In this document: one piece after another, positions 18,602 through 27,282 of the stretch
Layout: every line of letters starts with the position of its first letter
Numbering within the stretch: position 1 is the first letter of the stretch
DNA from: Streptomyces canus
Lineage (GTDB): Bacteria; Actinomycetota; Actinomycetes; Streptomycetales; Streptomycetaceae
Assembly: GCF_001514145.1 (NCBI RefSeq)
Contig: NZ_KQ948668.1
Location: 186,001 to 250,000, forward strand
Reading direction: 5' to 3'
DNA: 64,000 bases
Notes under the pieces: generated by a model
Told to the model about the DNA's origin: nothing
Databases searched by the model: none
The model's input: only the letters and a program-made list of their open reading frames with translations
Position numbers and translations under genes: made by a program

Positions 18602-18714
18602 GGCGTGCAGGTTACCGACCGCTTGGTATCCCCTCTACGGGGGAGCTCCTGATGGCAGAAAAGGTGGGGAACCCGTCATTGCCGCCATCGCCGGTGCCCC
18701 CAAGAATCGAGAAC

Positions 18715-19674
18715 ATGGCCCAGCGAACCGTTCTCTTCGTCCTCTTCGACGGCATGCAGAGCCTCGACGTCACCGGCCCGCTGGAGGTCTTCGCCGGGGC
18801 CGAGCAGCACACCCCGGGCACCTACCGCATCCGTACGGCCTCGCTGGACGGCGCTCCCGTACGCACCTCCAGCGGCCTGACCGTCGTACCGGACGAAACC
18901 CTCGCTCAGACCGATGCCCCGCACACCCTCGTGGTGCCCGGGGGCCAGGGCACCCGGCGCCCCGATGCACACCTGACCGACTGGCTGCGCGAGCACGGCC
19001 CCCGGGCCGAGCGGCTGGTCTCGGTGTGCACCGGCGCCATCCGGCTCGCCGAGGCGGGGCTCCTGGACGGGCGCCGCGTCACGACGCACTGGGCGTACAG
19101 CGACAAGCTCGCCCGCGACCACCCGGCCGTGGAGGTGGACCCGGACCCGATCTATGTGCGTGACGGGCAGGTGTCGACGTCCGCCGGCGTCACCTCGGGC
19201 ATCGACCTCGCGCTCGCCCTGGTCGAGGAGGACCTGGGCCGGGACGCCGCCCTCACCATCGCCCGCCACCTGGTCGTCTTCCTGCGCAGGCCCGGCAACC
19301 AGGCCCAGTTCAGCGCCCAGCTCGCCGCCCAGACCGCCCGGCGCGAGCCGCTGCGCGAGGTTCAGCAGTGGATCACCGAACACCCCGCCGACGACCTGAG
19401 TGTCGAGACCCTCGCCGCCCGCGCCCGTCTCTCGCCCCGCCACTTCGCCCGTGCCTTCCAGACCGAGACCGGCATGACACCGGGCCGGTACGTCGACCGG
19501 GTCCGGCTGGAACACGCCCGCCGCCTCCTGGAGGACACCTCGGACGGCATCGAGGAGATCTCCCGCGCCAGCGGCTACGGCACCCCCGAGGGGATGCGCC
19601 GCGCCTTCGTCAAAGCCCTCGGCACGGCCCCGTCCGAGTACCGCCACCGCTTCCATCCGACCCCGGCCCACTGA
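18715..19674 (+). CDS. GlxA-family transcriptional regulator (DJ-1/PfpI-AraC)
   Basis: A 319-residue regulator. The N-terminal DJ-1/PfpI domain (about residues 5-170) has the nucleophile-elbow motif SVCTGAIRLAEAG. The C-terminal AraC domain with two helix-turn-helix motifs includes LSPRHFARAFQTETGMTPGRYV. GlxA-type proteins sense small ligands through the DJ-1 domain. I chose ATG 18715: an upstream in-frame ATG at 18652 has a good GGAG site, but the 21 intervening codons include rare AGA, TCA, TTG and GAA codons and lower third-position GC. The next gene, 10 nt downstream, is a DJ-1 enzyme, a common pairing for a regulator and its target. Confidence 0.88.
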   Translation: MAQRTVLFVLFDGMQSLDVTGPLEVFAGAEQHTPGTYRIRTASLDGAPVRTSSGLTVVPDETLAQTDAPHTLVVPGGQGTRRPDAHLTDWLREHGPRAERLVSVCTGAIRLAEAGLLDGRRVTTHWAYSDKLARDHPAVEVDPDPIYVRDGQVSTSAGVTSGIDLALALVEEDLGRDAALTIARHLVVFLRRPGNQAQFSAQLAAQTARREPLREVQQWITEHPADDLSVETLAARARLSPRHFARAFQTETGMTPGRYVDRVRLEHARRLLEDTSDGIEEISRASGYGTPEGMRRAFVKALGTAPSEYRHRFHPTPAH

Positions 19675-19684
19675 AAGGACTCCC

Positions 19685-20335
19685 GTGCAGATCGCCATCG
19701 TCCTCTACGACCGTTTCACCGCCCTGGACGCCGTAGGACCGTACGAGACCCTCGGTCGTCTCCCCGACTCCGAGGTCGTCTTCGTCGCCGAGGAGACCGG
19801 CCCCGTCCGCACCGACAGCGGGAACCTCGCGCTGGTCGCCGACAGGACCTTGGCCGAAGTGCCGAACCCCGATGTGGTGGTCGTCCCGGGCGGCCCGGGG
19901 CAGACCCCGCAGATGACGAACGAGGCACTCCTCGACTGGATCCGCGTCGCCGACACCACCAGCACCTGGACGACGTCCGTGTGCACCGGCTCCCTGCTGC
20001 TCGCAGCCGCGGGCCGCCTCGAAGGGCGTCGTGCGACCTCGCACTGGCTGGCGCTCGACGAACTGAGGAAGTTCGGGGTCGAGCCGACGGGGGAGCGGGT
20101 CGTGACGGACGGCAAGTACGTCACCGCGGCCGGGGTCTCCTCCGGCATCGACATGGGGCTCGAGCTGATCGGCCGCATCGCGGGCGAATTCGTCGCCCAG
20201 GCCGTACAACTCGGCATCGAGTACGACCCGCAACCGCCCTACGACGCCGGAGCCCCGCAGAAGGCCCCCGCCGACGTCGTCGAGCTGATCCGGTCGAGGA
20301 GCCGGTTCATCCTCGGCCAGGCACCGACCACGTGA
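19685..20335 (+). CDS. DJ-1/PfpI family protein (isonitrile hydratase-like)
   Basis: A 216-residue DJ-1/PfpI-domain protein. The N-terminal strand is MQIAIVLYDRFTALDAVGPYE, the predicted nucleophilic Cys is in TSVCTGSLLLAAAG, and VSSGIDMGLEL is the conserved C-terminal helix. The closest enzyme type is isonitrile hydratase (InhA), though many members have other or unknown activity. GTG at 19685 has AAAGGA upstream. It lies 10 nt after the GlxA-type gene and is surely in the same operon. Its 3' end overlaps the convergent enoyl-CoA hydratase gene by 29 nt. Confidence 0.85.
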   Translation: MQIAIVLYDRFTALDAVGPYETLGRLPDSEVVFVAEETGPVRTDSGNLALVADRTLAEVPNPDVVVVPGGPGQTPQMTNEALLDWIRVADTTSTWTTSVCTGSLLLAAAGRLEGRRATSHWLALDELRKFGVEPTGERVVTDGKYVTAAGVSSGIDMGLELIGRIAGEFVAQAVQLGIEYDPQPPYDAGAPQKAPADVVELIRSRSRFILGQAPTT

Positions 20336-21071
20336 ACCGCGGCTGACGGCGCTCCAAGAACGCGGCGACGCCCTCCGCGGTGTCGCCGCTGCCCCGCGCC
20401 TGCCCGGTCCAGTACGCGTCCCGGTCCGTGCGGCCGTTCGCGAACTCCTTCGCCGCGGCCTGCGTCAGCTGCGAGCGGGACGCCAGGATCCGGGTGAACT
20501 CACCGACCCGCTTGGCGAGTTCGCCCTCGGGCAGCACCTCGTCGACCAGGCCCGTGCGCAGTGCACGCTCCGCGTCGATCAACTCGCCGGAGAACAGAAG
20601 GTACTTGGCGGCGGCCGGGCCGACCAGCGACACCAACCGCCGGGTGGAGGACGCCGGATACACGATCCCGAGCTTCGCCGGGGTCACCCCGAACAGCGAC
20701 CCCTCCTCGGCGAACCGCAGATCACAGGCCGCCGCGAGCTGCGACCCGCCGCCCACACAGTGCCCCCGGATCGCCGCCAGCGTCGGCTTCGGGAACGCGG
20801 CGAGGGCCTCCTCGGCGAGCACCGCGAGCGCCTGCGCCTCTTCGGGCGACCGCCGCAGCGTGGAGATGTCGGCGCCCGCGCAGAACGTCCCGCCCGCCCC
20901 GGTCAGCACGAGCGCCCGTACCCCCGGATCGTCGGCCAGCGTGTCCAGCAGCGGCGGCAGCGCCCGCCACATCGCGGCCGTCATTGCATTGCGCTTGGCC
21001 GGATGGTGGACTACGACGGTAGCGACCGAGTCGGTGACGGTGTGCAGCAGCTGCGGCTCCGAGAGCTCCAT
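20307..21071 (-). CDS. Enoyl-CoA hydratase/isomerase family protein
   Basis: A 254-residue crotonase-fold enzyme. The first oxyanion-hole segment is AGGTFCAGADIS. The second Gly-rich segment is GHCVGGGSQLAAACDLRFA. The region where the hydratase Glu residues sit reads VTPAKLGIVYPASSTRRL. It would act on enoyl-CoA or related thioesters in lipid or amino-acid catabolism; the exact substrate is not evident. It overlaps the convergent DJ-1 gene by 29 nt and has no operon partner. Confidence 0.88.
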   Translation of the reverse strand: MELSEPQLLHTVTDSVATVVVHHPAKRNAMTAAMWRALPPLLDTLADDPGVRALVLTGAGGTFCAGADISTLRRSPEEAQALAVLAEEALAAFPKPTLAAIRGHCVGGGSQLAAACDLRFAEEGSLFGVTPAKLGIVYPASSTRRLVSLVGPAAAKYLLFSGELIDAERALRTGLVDEVLPEGELAKRVGEFTRILASRSQLTQAAAKEFANGRTDRDAYWTGQARGSGDTAEGVAAFLERRQPRFTWSVPGRG

Positions 21072-21141
21072 AGCGTCGGATGCTAGTCGTATGCCCCGAC
21101 CGTACGATCAAGAAGGGGTCCGCGGCGCGAGGAGGCCCCGC

Positions 21142-21746
21142 ATGGCGGTGAACAAGGCGGAGAACCCCGAGACGGCCAGGCTGAGCCGCGATTTCGGCCG
21201 GCTCGCGGCGCTCGGTGTGATCCTGGTGCTCGCCGGACTCGTCGGGCTGATCTACACCGGTGTGGCCACGCTCACCTCGATGATCCTCTTCGGCTGGCTC
21301 CTGCTGATCGGCGGTGTGGTCGGACTGCTGCACGCGGTCCAGGCCCGGGGCTCCAACTTCTTCTGGCTCGGTGTCGTGGTCGCCGCCCTGAACATCGCGG
21401 CCGGCGTCGTCGTCATCGTGCGCCCCGAGGCGGCGCCGCGGCTCTGACCATGTTCGCCGCGCTGCTCTTCCTGACCGGCGGGGTGTTCCGGCTGGCCGGC
21501 AGCCTGGTGGTGCGCGGACCGCAGTTCGGCTGGACCCTCGTGCAGGGCGCCTTCGGTCTGCTGCTCGGCATCCTGGTCCTGGCCTCCTGGCCGAGCAGCA
21601 GCCCATACGTGATCGGCTGCTTCTTCTCGCTCGCCCTGCTCTTCGACGGCCTCGGCCTCATGGCCACCGGCTTCGGCGGCCGCAAGATCGTCGGAATGGT
21701 CACCGAGCAGCACGAGGCCGCCACCAAACAGACACACCTCGAATAG
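21142..21746 (+). pseudogene. HdeD-family membrane protein gene split by an apparent 1-nt frameshift
   Basis: Two abutting ORFs in different frames make one HdeD-like protein of about 200 residues. The first (21142-21447, 101 aa; AGGAGG 6 nt before ATG) has hydrophobic helices in LGVILVLAGLVGLIYTGVA and LLLIGGVVGLLHA, and reads VVIVRPEAA before hitting TGA. The second (21450-21746, 98 aa) continues the family pattern with MFAALLFLTGGVFRLAGS. Reading back in the second frame gives AAALTMF, the expected continuation, so one base seems lost within about 21428-21440, a GCGGCGCCGCGG stretch. ATG 21450 lies two bases after the stop, so reinitiation could still make both halves. A sequencing error is equally possible. 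Confidence 0.75.
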
Positions 21747-21761
21747 TTCTGCGCGAAATCG

Positions 21762-21787
21762 GTCAGCGGCACTCGATATCCGCTGAC
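21762..21787 (+). terminator. Weak hairpin after the HdeD locus
   Basis: GTCAGCGG (21762-21769) pairs with CCGCTGAC (21780-21787) across a 10-nt loop, 16 nt after the stop. Confidence 0.4.
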
Positions 21788-21872
21788 TTCTGTTCAGACA
21801 TCCGGGGTGGAGTGACGCGCTGCCAACACTCGACATGTGGTGACAATCGAGCGCAAGGGTGGCGACCGAAGA

Positions 21873-22382
21873 ATGGACGACCATGGGCGCGGGTCCGGCC
21901 CTCGCCCACTGGACGGCGGAGAGGACCCCCTCGACCCGGGCACACCGGATCCGCTGCCGTACGAGGGTGTGTGGCGGTTCACCGCACCCGCAGTCGACGC
22001 GTCGGTCCCGCAGGCGCGACACGCCGTGCGGGACCTGCTGTACCGCCAGGGAGTGCCCGTCTCGGACGACCTCGTCCAGGGTCTCCTGCTGATCGTGTCG
22101 GAGCTCGTCACGAACGCCGTCCGGCACGCGGCGCTGCTCTCGCCGATGCTCGCCGTGGAGGTGGCCGTGGGCGCGGAGTGGGTGCGGGTGTCCGTGGAGG
22201 ACAACCACCCCTACCGGCCGACCGCTCTGGAGGCCGCCCACAGCGAGACGGGGGGCCGGGGGCTGCTGCTGGTCCGTGAGATCACCCGGGAGGCGGGCGG
22301 GGTCTGCGACGTCGAGCACACGTCCAGCGGCGGCAAGGTGATCTGGGCCGCCCTGCCGCTCAAGTCCGTGCGCGTGCCCTGA
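21873..22382 (+). CDS. RsbW/SpoIIAB-like ATP-binding protein (anti-sigma factor-type kinase)
   Basis: A 169-residue single-domain GHKL ATPase. The N box is LIVSELVTNAVRHA and the G1 region is SVEDNHPYRP. The GGRGLLLVREI motif forms the ATP lid. Streptomyces has many such stand-alone kinases; some act as anti-sigma factors by phosphorylating anti-anti-sigma partners. No partner gene is adjacent, so the target is unknown. ATG 21873 is chosen because the upstream GTG at 21837 has no ribosome site. Confidence 0.85.
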   Translation: MDDHGRGSGPRPLDGGEDPLDPGTPDPLPYEGVWRFTAPAVDASVPQARHAVRDLLYRQGVPVSDDLVQGLLLIVSELVTNAVRHAALLSPMLAVEVAVGAEWVRVSVEDNHPYRPTALEAAHSETGGRGLLLVREITREAGGVCDVEHTSSGGKVIWAALPLKSVRVP

Positions 22383-22388
22383 GGGCGG

Positions 22389-22982
22389 TCACCAGCCGGC
22401 GGAGGGGCCCGTCAGCTCCCTGACCGCGGGGCGGGCCGCGTCCAGCACCGTCATGAACCAGGACGAGAAGGCGTCCTTCGCGTGCCGCTCCGCCAGCTCG
22501 TCCGGCGTCACGAACGCCGTCGCGCCGACCTCCTCCGGGTCCGGGGCGAGCGGGGACTGCACCATGCCGACGAACAGGTGGTTGTACTCCTGCTCGACCA
22601 GGCCCGAGTCGGGGTCCGGGTGGTTGTAGCGGACCGTGCCCGCCTCGGCGAGCAGCGACGGGGACACGCCCAGCTCCTCGTAGGTCCGCCGGGCCGCCGC
22701 CGCGAAGGGCGCCTCGCCCGGGTAGGGATGGCCGCAGCAGGTGTTGGACCACACGCCGGGGGAGTGGTACTTGCCCAGGGCGCGCTGCTGGAGGAGCAGC
22801 CGGCCCCGCTCGTCGAAGAGGAACACCGAGAAGGCGCGGTGCAGCTGCCCCGGCGGCTGGTGAGCGGCGAGCTTCTCCGCGGTGCCGATCGTCACACCGT
22901 GCTCGTCGACCAGTTCCAGCAGGATCGCGTTCGCGGCGCCGTTCGACGGAGTGTGCGTCGTGGTGGCAGGTGTGGTCGGCAT
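22389..22982 (-). CDS. idi: Isopentenyl-diphosphate delta-isomerase (type I)
   Basis: A 197-residue Nudix-fold isomerase. The catalytic Cys is in WSNTCCGHPYPGE and the catalytic Glu in VEQEYNHLF; the residues around AARRTYEELG match the Nudix helix. It interconverts IPP and DMAPP for all isoprenoid synthesis. ATG at 22982 has AAGGA 5 nt upstream; an ATG 6 nt earlier overlaps that site. It is a single gene about 10 kb from the hopanoid operon that its product would serve. Confidence 0.95.
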   Translation of the reverse strand: MPTTPATTTHTPSNGAANAILLELVDEHGVTIGTAEKLAAHQPPGQLHRAFSVFLFDERGRLLLQQRALGKYHSPGVWSNTCCGHPYPGEAPFAAAARRTYEELGVSPSLLAEAGTVRYNHPDPDSGLVEQEYNHLFVGMVQSPLAPDPEEVGATAFVTPDELAERHAKDAFSSWFMTVLDAARPAVRELTGPSAGW

Positions 22983-23169
22983 ACCCATCCTTCACATCGG
23001 TCTTCGCGCCCCAAGTGTGCCGCACGTATCCGGCACTCCCGGCAGTTGATCGTGCCCGGCGCGGCGGGCGGGGAACCGCTCGGGGAGGTGCTGTCGGGTG
23101 GAGGACGCAAAGGTGCGCCGGATCGCTGCATTCCGTCAGAACGGGCGTTTCATGCACCGTACACGTGTG

Positions 23170-24105
23170 TCAGTGGCACAGGCGCGCCTCGTGTTCCGCG
23201 TGCCCGCTCGGCTCCAGCTGGAAGGTGCAGTGCTCCACGTCGAAGTGGTCTCCGAGGCAGTTCTGGAGTTCGTGCAGCATCTTCTCGTGACCGATCGCGC
23301 TGAGGACGTCGGAGCGCACGACCACGTGCGCGGACAGCACCGGCATGCCCGAGGTGATCGTCCAGGCGTGCAGGTCGTGGACGTCCTCCACGCCGTCCAG
23401 GGCCAGGATGTGCGTGCGCACCTCCGTCATGTCGACGTCCTTGGGGGCCGACTCCAGCAGGACGTCGAGGGTCTCGCGCAGCAGCTTGACCGTGCGCGGC
23501 ACGATCATCAGGCCGATGACGAGGGACGCGATCGGGTCGGCGGCCTGCCAGCCCGTGGTGAGGATCACCACGGCCGAGACGATCACCGCGAGCGAGCCCA
23601 GCGCGTCCGCCGCGACCTCCAGGAACGCCCCGCGCACGTTCAGGCTCTCCTTCTGGCCGCGCATCAGCAGGGTCAGCGAGATCATGTTCGCGACGAGACC
23701 GATCGCACCGAACACGATGGTCAGCCCGCCCTCGGTGCCGGCCGGCGTGATGAACCGCTGGATCGCCTCGTACAGGACGTAGCCGCCGACGCCGAGCAGC
23801 AGCAGACAGTTCGCGAGGGCGGCGAGGATCTCGGCGCGCGCGTACCCGAAGGTGCGGTTGCCGGTCGCCGGGCGGTTCGCGAAGTGGATCGCGAGGAGGG
23901 CCATGCCGAGGCCCAGCGCGTCCGTCGCCATGTGCGCCGCGTCGGCGACCAGGGCGAGGGAGTCCGCGAGGACGCCGCCGACGATCTCGACCACCATGAC
24001 GGTGAGCGTGATCGACAGCGCCACCCGCAGCGTGCCGGCGTACGCCGCGGTCGCCGTACCGCCGGCCGGCGCATGCGAGTGCCCGTGATCGTGCCCTGCC
24101 CCCAT
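23170..24105 (-). CDS. Cation diffusion facilitator (CDF/CzcD-like) metal exporter
   Basis: A 311-residue inner-membrane protein with six predicted TM helices. The N-terminus is His-rich (HDHGHSHA). TM2 has the metal-site motif ADAAHMATDALG and TM5 a second acidic/His motif. A cytoplasmic C-terminal ferredoxin-like domain (about residues 215-300) has VEDVHDLHAW and ends in a His-containing tail. CDF proteins export Zn2+, Co2+ or similar ions by proton antiport. A G-tract element about 56 bp upstream resembles CsoR/RcnR-type metal-sensor sites. Confidence 0.9.
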   Translation of the reverse strand: MGAGHDHGHSHAPAGGTATAAYAGTLRVALSITLTVMVVEIVGGVLADSLALVADAAHMATDALGLGMALLAIHFANRPATGNRTFGYARAEILAALANCLLLLGVGGYVLYEAIQRFITPAGTEGGLTIVFGAIGLVANMISLTLLMRGQKESLNVRGAFLEVAADALGSLAVIVSAVVILTTGWQAADPIASLVIGLMIVPRTVKLLRETLDVLLESAPKDVDMTEVRTHILALDGVEDVHDLHAWTITSGMPVLSAHVVVRSDVLSAIGHEKMLHELQNCLGDHFDVEHCTFQLEPSGHAEHEARLCH

Positions 24106-24160
24106 GGAAGCCGCCTCCTACGCGTTGTCCCCGAAAAGCCCGTCCTGGATCACAGTGAAC

Positions 24161-24175
24161 TACGGGTAGGGGGTA
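24161..24175 (-). promoter_or_regulatory. Candidate metal-sensor operator upstream of the CDF gene
   Basis: TACGGGTAGGGGGTA has a G-tract flanked by TA-containing ends, the style of CsoR/RcnR/InrS operators. It lies 56-70 bp upstream of the CDF start codon. The match is by eye, and no cognate sensor gene is in the window. Confidence 0.35.
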
Positions 24176-24210
24176 TCGGGCAACGCGGCACTGAACACCG
24201 TTGTCATGTG

Positions 24211-24243
24211 CCCTGACCTGCGGAAACGAAGCGCAGGTCAGGG
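24211..24243 (-). terminator. Hairpin terminator of galE
   Basis: A perfect 12-bp repeat, CCCTGACCTGCG (24211-24222) and CGCAGGTCAGGG (24232-24243), has a 9-nt loop. It begins 6 nt beyond the galE stop codon in the direction of transcription. Confidence 0.8.
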
Positions 24244-24248
24244 ATCCC

Positions 24249-25211
24249 TCAGTGGTGGTGCAGCAGCCAGCCCCGCCAGGCGGAGTCGATCATCTCGCGC
24301 ACCCCTCGCCGCGCGCTCCAGCCGAGCGTCCCGGCGGCCCGGGCGGCCGAGGCCACCGACACGGGCGCGTCTCCCGGACGCCGGGGCTCCACGACGGCCG
24401 GCCGTCGGTCTCCGGTCACCTCACCGATCACCGTGACCATCTCGCGCACGGACACGCCCTCGCCGCGACCGATGTTGACCGTCAGATCGCCGCTCTGTCC
24501 GCTCAGGTGCCGGGCCGCCGCGAGATGGGCCTCGGCCAGGTCGGACACGTGGATGTAGTCACGGACGCAGGTGCCGTCCGGCGTCGGGTAGTCGTCACCG
24601 AAGATCCGCGGGGCCTCGCCGCGCGTGAGCCGGTCGAAGACCATCGGGACGATGTTGAAGACCCCGGTGTCCGCGAGCTCCGGCGTCGCGGCACCGGCGA
24701 CGTTGAAGTAGCGCAGACACACCGTGGAGATCCCGTGCGCCTGCCCGGCCGCCCGCACCAGCCACTCCCCGGCGAGCTTCGTCTCGCCGTACGGGTTCAC
24801 GGGGGCGCACGGCGTCTCCTCCGTGATCAGTTCCACATCGGGGTTGCCGTACACGGCCGCCGACGAGGAGAACAGGAAGCGCTCGACACCGGCCTCCGCG
24901 ACCGCCTCCAGGAGGGTCGCGAGGCCGCCGAGGTTCTCCTGGTAGTAGCGGGTCGGCTGTGCCACCGACTCCGCGACCTGCTTGCGCGCCGCGAGATGCA
25001 CCACACCCGTCACCGCGTGTTCGGCCAGCACCCGCTTGAGCAGGCCGCCGTCGAGCGAGGAGCCCCGCACCAGCGGCACGTCGGCGGGCAGCCGTGCGGG
25101 GACGCCCGCCGAGAGGTCGTCCAGGACGAGCACCCGCTCACCGGCCCCCGTCATGGCCCGCGCCACATGTGCCCCTATGTACCCGGCACCGCCGGTGATC
25201 AGCCACGTCAT
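24249..25211 (-). CDS. galE: UDP-glucose 4-epimerase
   Basis: A 320-residue short-chain dehydrogenase of the GalE type. The NAD-binding motif at the N-terminus is TGGAGYIGAH. The catalytic region is SSSAAVYG followed by YGETK (Tyr and Lys). The nucleotide-sugar loop includes RYFNVAGA. It interconverts UDP-glucose and UDP-galactose. ATG at 25211 gives the canonical MTWLITGGAGYIG start. It faces away from the envelope-polymer cluster at 25.5 kb and could supply nucleotide sugar to its glycosyltransferase; that link is inference. Confidence 0.92.
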   Translation of the reverse strand: MTWLITGGAGYIGAHVARAMTGAGERVLVLDDLSAGVPARLPADVPLVRGSSLDGGLLKRVLAEHAVTGVVHLAARKQVAESVAQPTRYYQENLGGLATLLEAVAEAGVERFLFSSSAAVYGNPDVELITEETPCAPVNPYGETKLAGEWLVRAAGQAHGISTVCLRYFNVAGAATPELADTGVFNIVPMVFDRLTRGEAPRIFGDDYPTPDGTCVRDYIHVSDLAEAHLAAARHLSGQSGDLTVNIGRGEGVSVREMVTVIGEVTGDRRPAVVEPRRPGDAPVSVASAARAAGTLGWSARRGVREMIDSAWRGWLLHHH

Positions 25212-25347
25212 GGTCGCCCACCCTATGCCGACGCCCAGGGCTCCCGGCGATGTCCTGGATGTCCGCTCTGTGGGGCGCGGTTTGTGAGCGAGGGCCCGGA
25301 TCACCGATGATGATCGCGGCAAAGGCCGGGGGAGGCGTCGTTGATCG

Positions 25348-25361
25348 GCCCGTTAACGGGC
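25348..25361. promoter_or_regulatory. 14-bp perfect palindrome in the galE / envelope-cluster intergenic region
   Basis: GCCCGTTAACGGGC lies between the divergent galE and the first envelope-cluster gene, with TAGCCT (a possible -10 box) about 30 bp downstream on the + strand. The 277-bp gap holds nothing else I can identify. Confidence 0.4.
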
Positions 25362-25488
25362 GGTGAACGCGGTCTTCTTGGCATCCGATAGCCTCTGCCG
25401 ACATGCCGCCCGCCTGGTGCAGCCAAGGGGCGCCCCCATCGTGCACATGACCGGCGCCCGCGCGTCGGCACCCAGGGAGTGAGTTCGG

Positions 25489-27282
25489 TTGTCGACCGCC
25501 ATCCTCACCGGTCAGCCGGTCCCCGGATCGTCGATCGAGGGTGATCTGCGGTCTCTCGGCTTCGACGTGCGGGTCGCCGTGGACGCCGCCGACGCCGAGC
25601 GGCTGGTCGCCGAGGCACCCTGCGAGCAGCGGGTCGCCCTCGTCGACGCCCGCTTCGTCGGCCACGTGCACGCCCTGCGCCTCGGCCTCACCGACCCCCG
25701 CTTCCCGCTCGCCGCCGTGCCCGGTGCCGTCACCGCACAGCCCGAAGGGCGCGTGACGCTCACTCGGGCGCTGGCCCGCGACAACTCCGCGGGCGGCGGC
25801 ACGGCGCTGGCGGTGGACAGCCTCCCGGACCGCATCGTCACCGCGCTGGCCGACGACGGCGCCGAGGTGTACCGCCCCGAGCTCGGCAGCCTGGTCGCCG
25901 CCGTCCCCGCCGACCCGCAGGCCCGCAACGAGGCACGGCAGGCCGTCGCGGACGTCGACGACGAGGCCGTACGCCTGAAGTCGGCCGTGAAGTCCCGGGA
26001 CGGCTTCTTCACCACGCACTTCATCAGCCCCTACTCCCGCTACCTCGCCCGCTGGTGCGCCCGCCGCGGCCTGACCCCGAACCAGGTCACCACCGCCTCC
26101 CTGATCACCGCGCTCATAGCGGCGGCCTGCGCGGCCACCGGTACCCGCGGCGGGTTCATCGCCGCCGGCGTCCTGCTCATCGCGTCCTTCGTCCTGGACT
26201 GCACCGACGGCCAGCTCGCCCGCTACTCCCTCCAGTACTCCACGCTCGGCGCCTGGCTCGACGCCACCTTCGACCGGGCCAAGGAGTACGCCTACTACGC
26301 GGGCCTCGCCCTCGGAGCGGCCCGCGGCGGCGATGACGTCTGGGCGCTGGCGCTGGGCGCGATGATCCTGCAGACCTGCCGCCACGTCGTCGACTTCTCC
26401 TTCAACGAGGCCAACCACGACGCGACCGCCAACACCAGCCCCACGGCGGCCCTTTCGGACAAGCTCGACAGCGTCGGCTGGACGGTGTGGGTACGGCGGA
26501 TGATCGTCCTGCCGATCGGTGAGCGCTGGGCGATGATCGCGGTCCTGACGGCGGCCACCACTCCTCGTATCACCTTCTACGCCCTTCTCATCGGGTGCGC
26601 CTTCGCGGCGACCTACACGACGGCGGGCCGGGTGCTGCGGTCGCTGACGCGGAAGGCGCAGCGCACGGACCGGGCGGCGCAGGCGCTGGCGGACCTCGCG
26701 GACAGCGGACCGCTGGCCGGACTGCTGGCGCGCATCCTGCCGGGCACCCCCCGTGGCACGGCGCCGCTGAGCGCCGCCGCCGGTGCGGTCGCGACGGCGC
26801 TGGCGGCCTGGGCGTGGGGTCCCGACTGGATGGTCGTCCTGGTCGCCGGCCTGTACGTCCTGCTGTCCGCCGAAGCCGTCTCGCGGCCCCTCAAGGGCCC
26901 CCTCGACTGGCTGATCCCCCCGCTCTTCCGTGCCGCCGAATACGGCACCGTCCTGATCCTCGCGGCCACGGCGGACGTGAACGGAGCCCTTCCCGCGGCT
27001 TTCGGCCTGGTGGCCGCCGTCGCCTACCATCACTACGACACGGTGTACCGCATCCGCGGCAACGCCGGAGCGCCCCCGGCCTGGCTGGTGCGCGCCATCG
27101 GGGGGCACGAGGGACGGACGCTGCTCGTCACCGTCCTGGCCGCGCTGCTCACCGCTTCGCAGTTCACGGTCGCGCTCACGGTCCTGGCCGTGGCGGTGGC
27201 CCTGCTGGTGCTCGTCGAGAGCATCCGCTTCTGGGTGTCCGCAGGGGCGCCCGCCGTACACGATGAAGGAGAACCCGCATGA
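25489..27282 (+). CDS. CDP-alcohol phosphotransferase with N-terminal DUF5941-like domain
   Basis: A 597-residue protein. Residues 1-155 form a soluble domain, which I recall being called DUF5941. The CDP-alcohol phosphotransferase domain follows with a complete catalytic motif, DCTDGQLARYSLQYSTLG continuing to two more Asp (D-x2-DG-x2-AR-x8-G-x3-D-x3-D). Further TM helices reach the C-terminus. Such enzymes transfer a phospho-alcohol from a CDP-carrier to an alcohol in the membrane. The TTG start at 25489 has GGGAGTGAG upstream. The stop overlaps the next start (ATGA). It is the first gene of a seven-gene forward array. Confidence 0.85.
   Translation: MSTAILTGQPVPGSSIEGDLRSLGFDVRVAVDAADAERLVAEAPCEQRVALVDARFVGHVHALRLGLTDPRFPLAAVPGAVTAQPEGRVTLTRALARDNSAGGGTALAVDSLPDRIVTALADDGAEVYRPELGSLVAAVPADPQARNEARQAVADVDDEAVRLKSAVKSRDGFFTTHFISPYSRYLARWCARRGLTPNQVTTASLITALIAAACAATGTRGGFIAAGVLLIASFVLDCTDGQLARYSLQYSTLGAWLDATFDRAKEYAYYAGLALGAARGGDDVWALALGAMILQTCRHVVDFSFNEANHDATANTSPTAALSDKLDSVGWTVWVRRMIVLPIGERWAMIAVLTAATTPRITFYALLIGCAFAATYTTAGRVLRSLTRKAQRTDRAAQALADLADSGPLAGLLARILPGTPRGTAPLSAAAGAVATALAAWAWGPDWMVVLVAGLYVLLSAEAVSRPLKGPLDWLIPPLFRAAEYGTVLILAATADVNGALPAAFGLVAAVAYHHYDTVYRIRGNAGAPPAWLVRAIGGHEGRTLLVTVLAALLTASQFTVALTVLAVAVALLVLVESIRFWVSAGAPAVHDEGEPA

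Noticed and set aside
18652..18714. An N-terminal extension of the GlxA-type regulator from ATG 18652
   Set aside because: Despite a good GGAG site, the 21 codons are rare-codon-rich and would leave only 50 bp for divergent promoters. ATG 18715 fits the family start.
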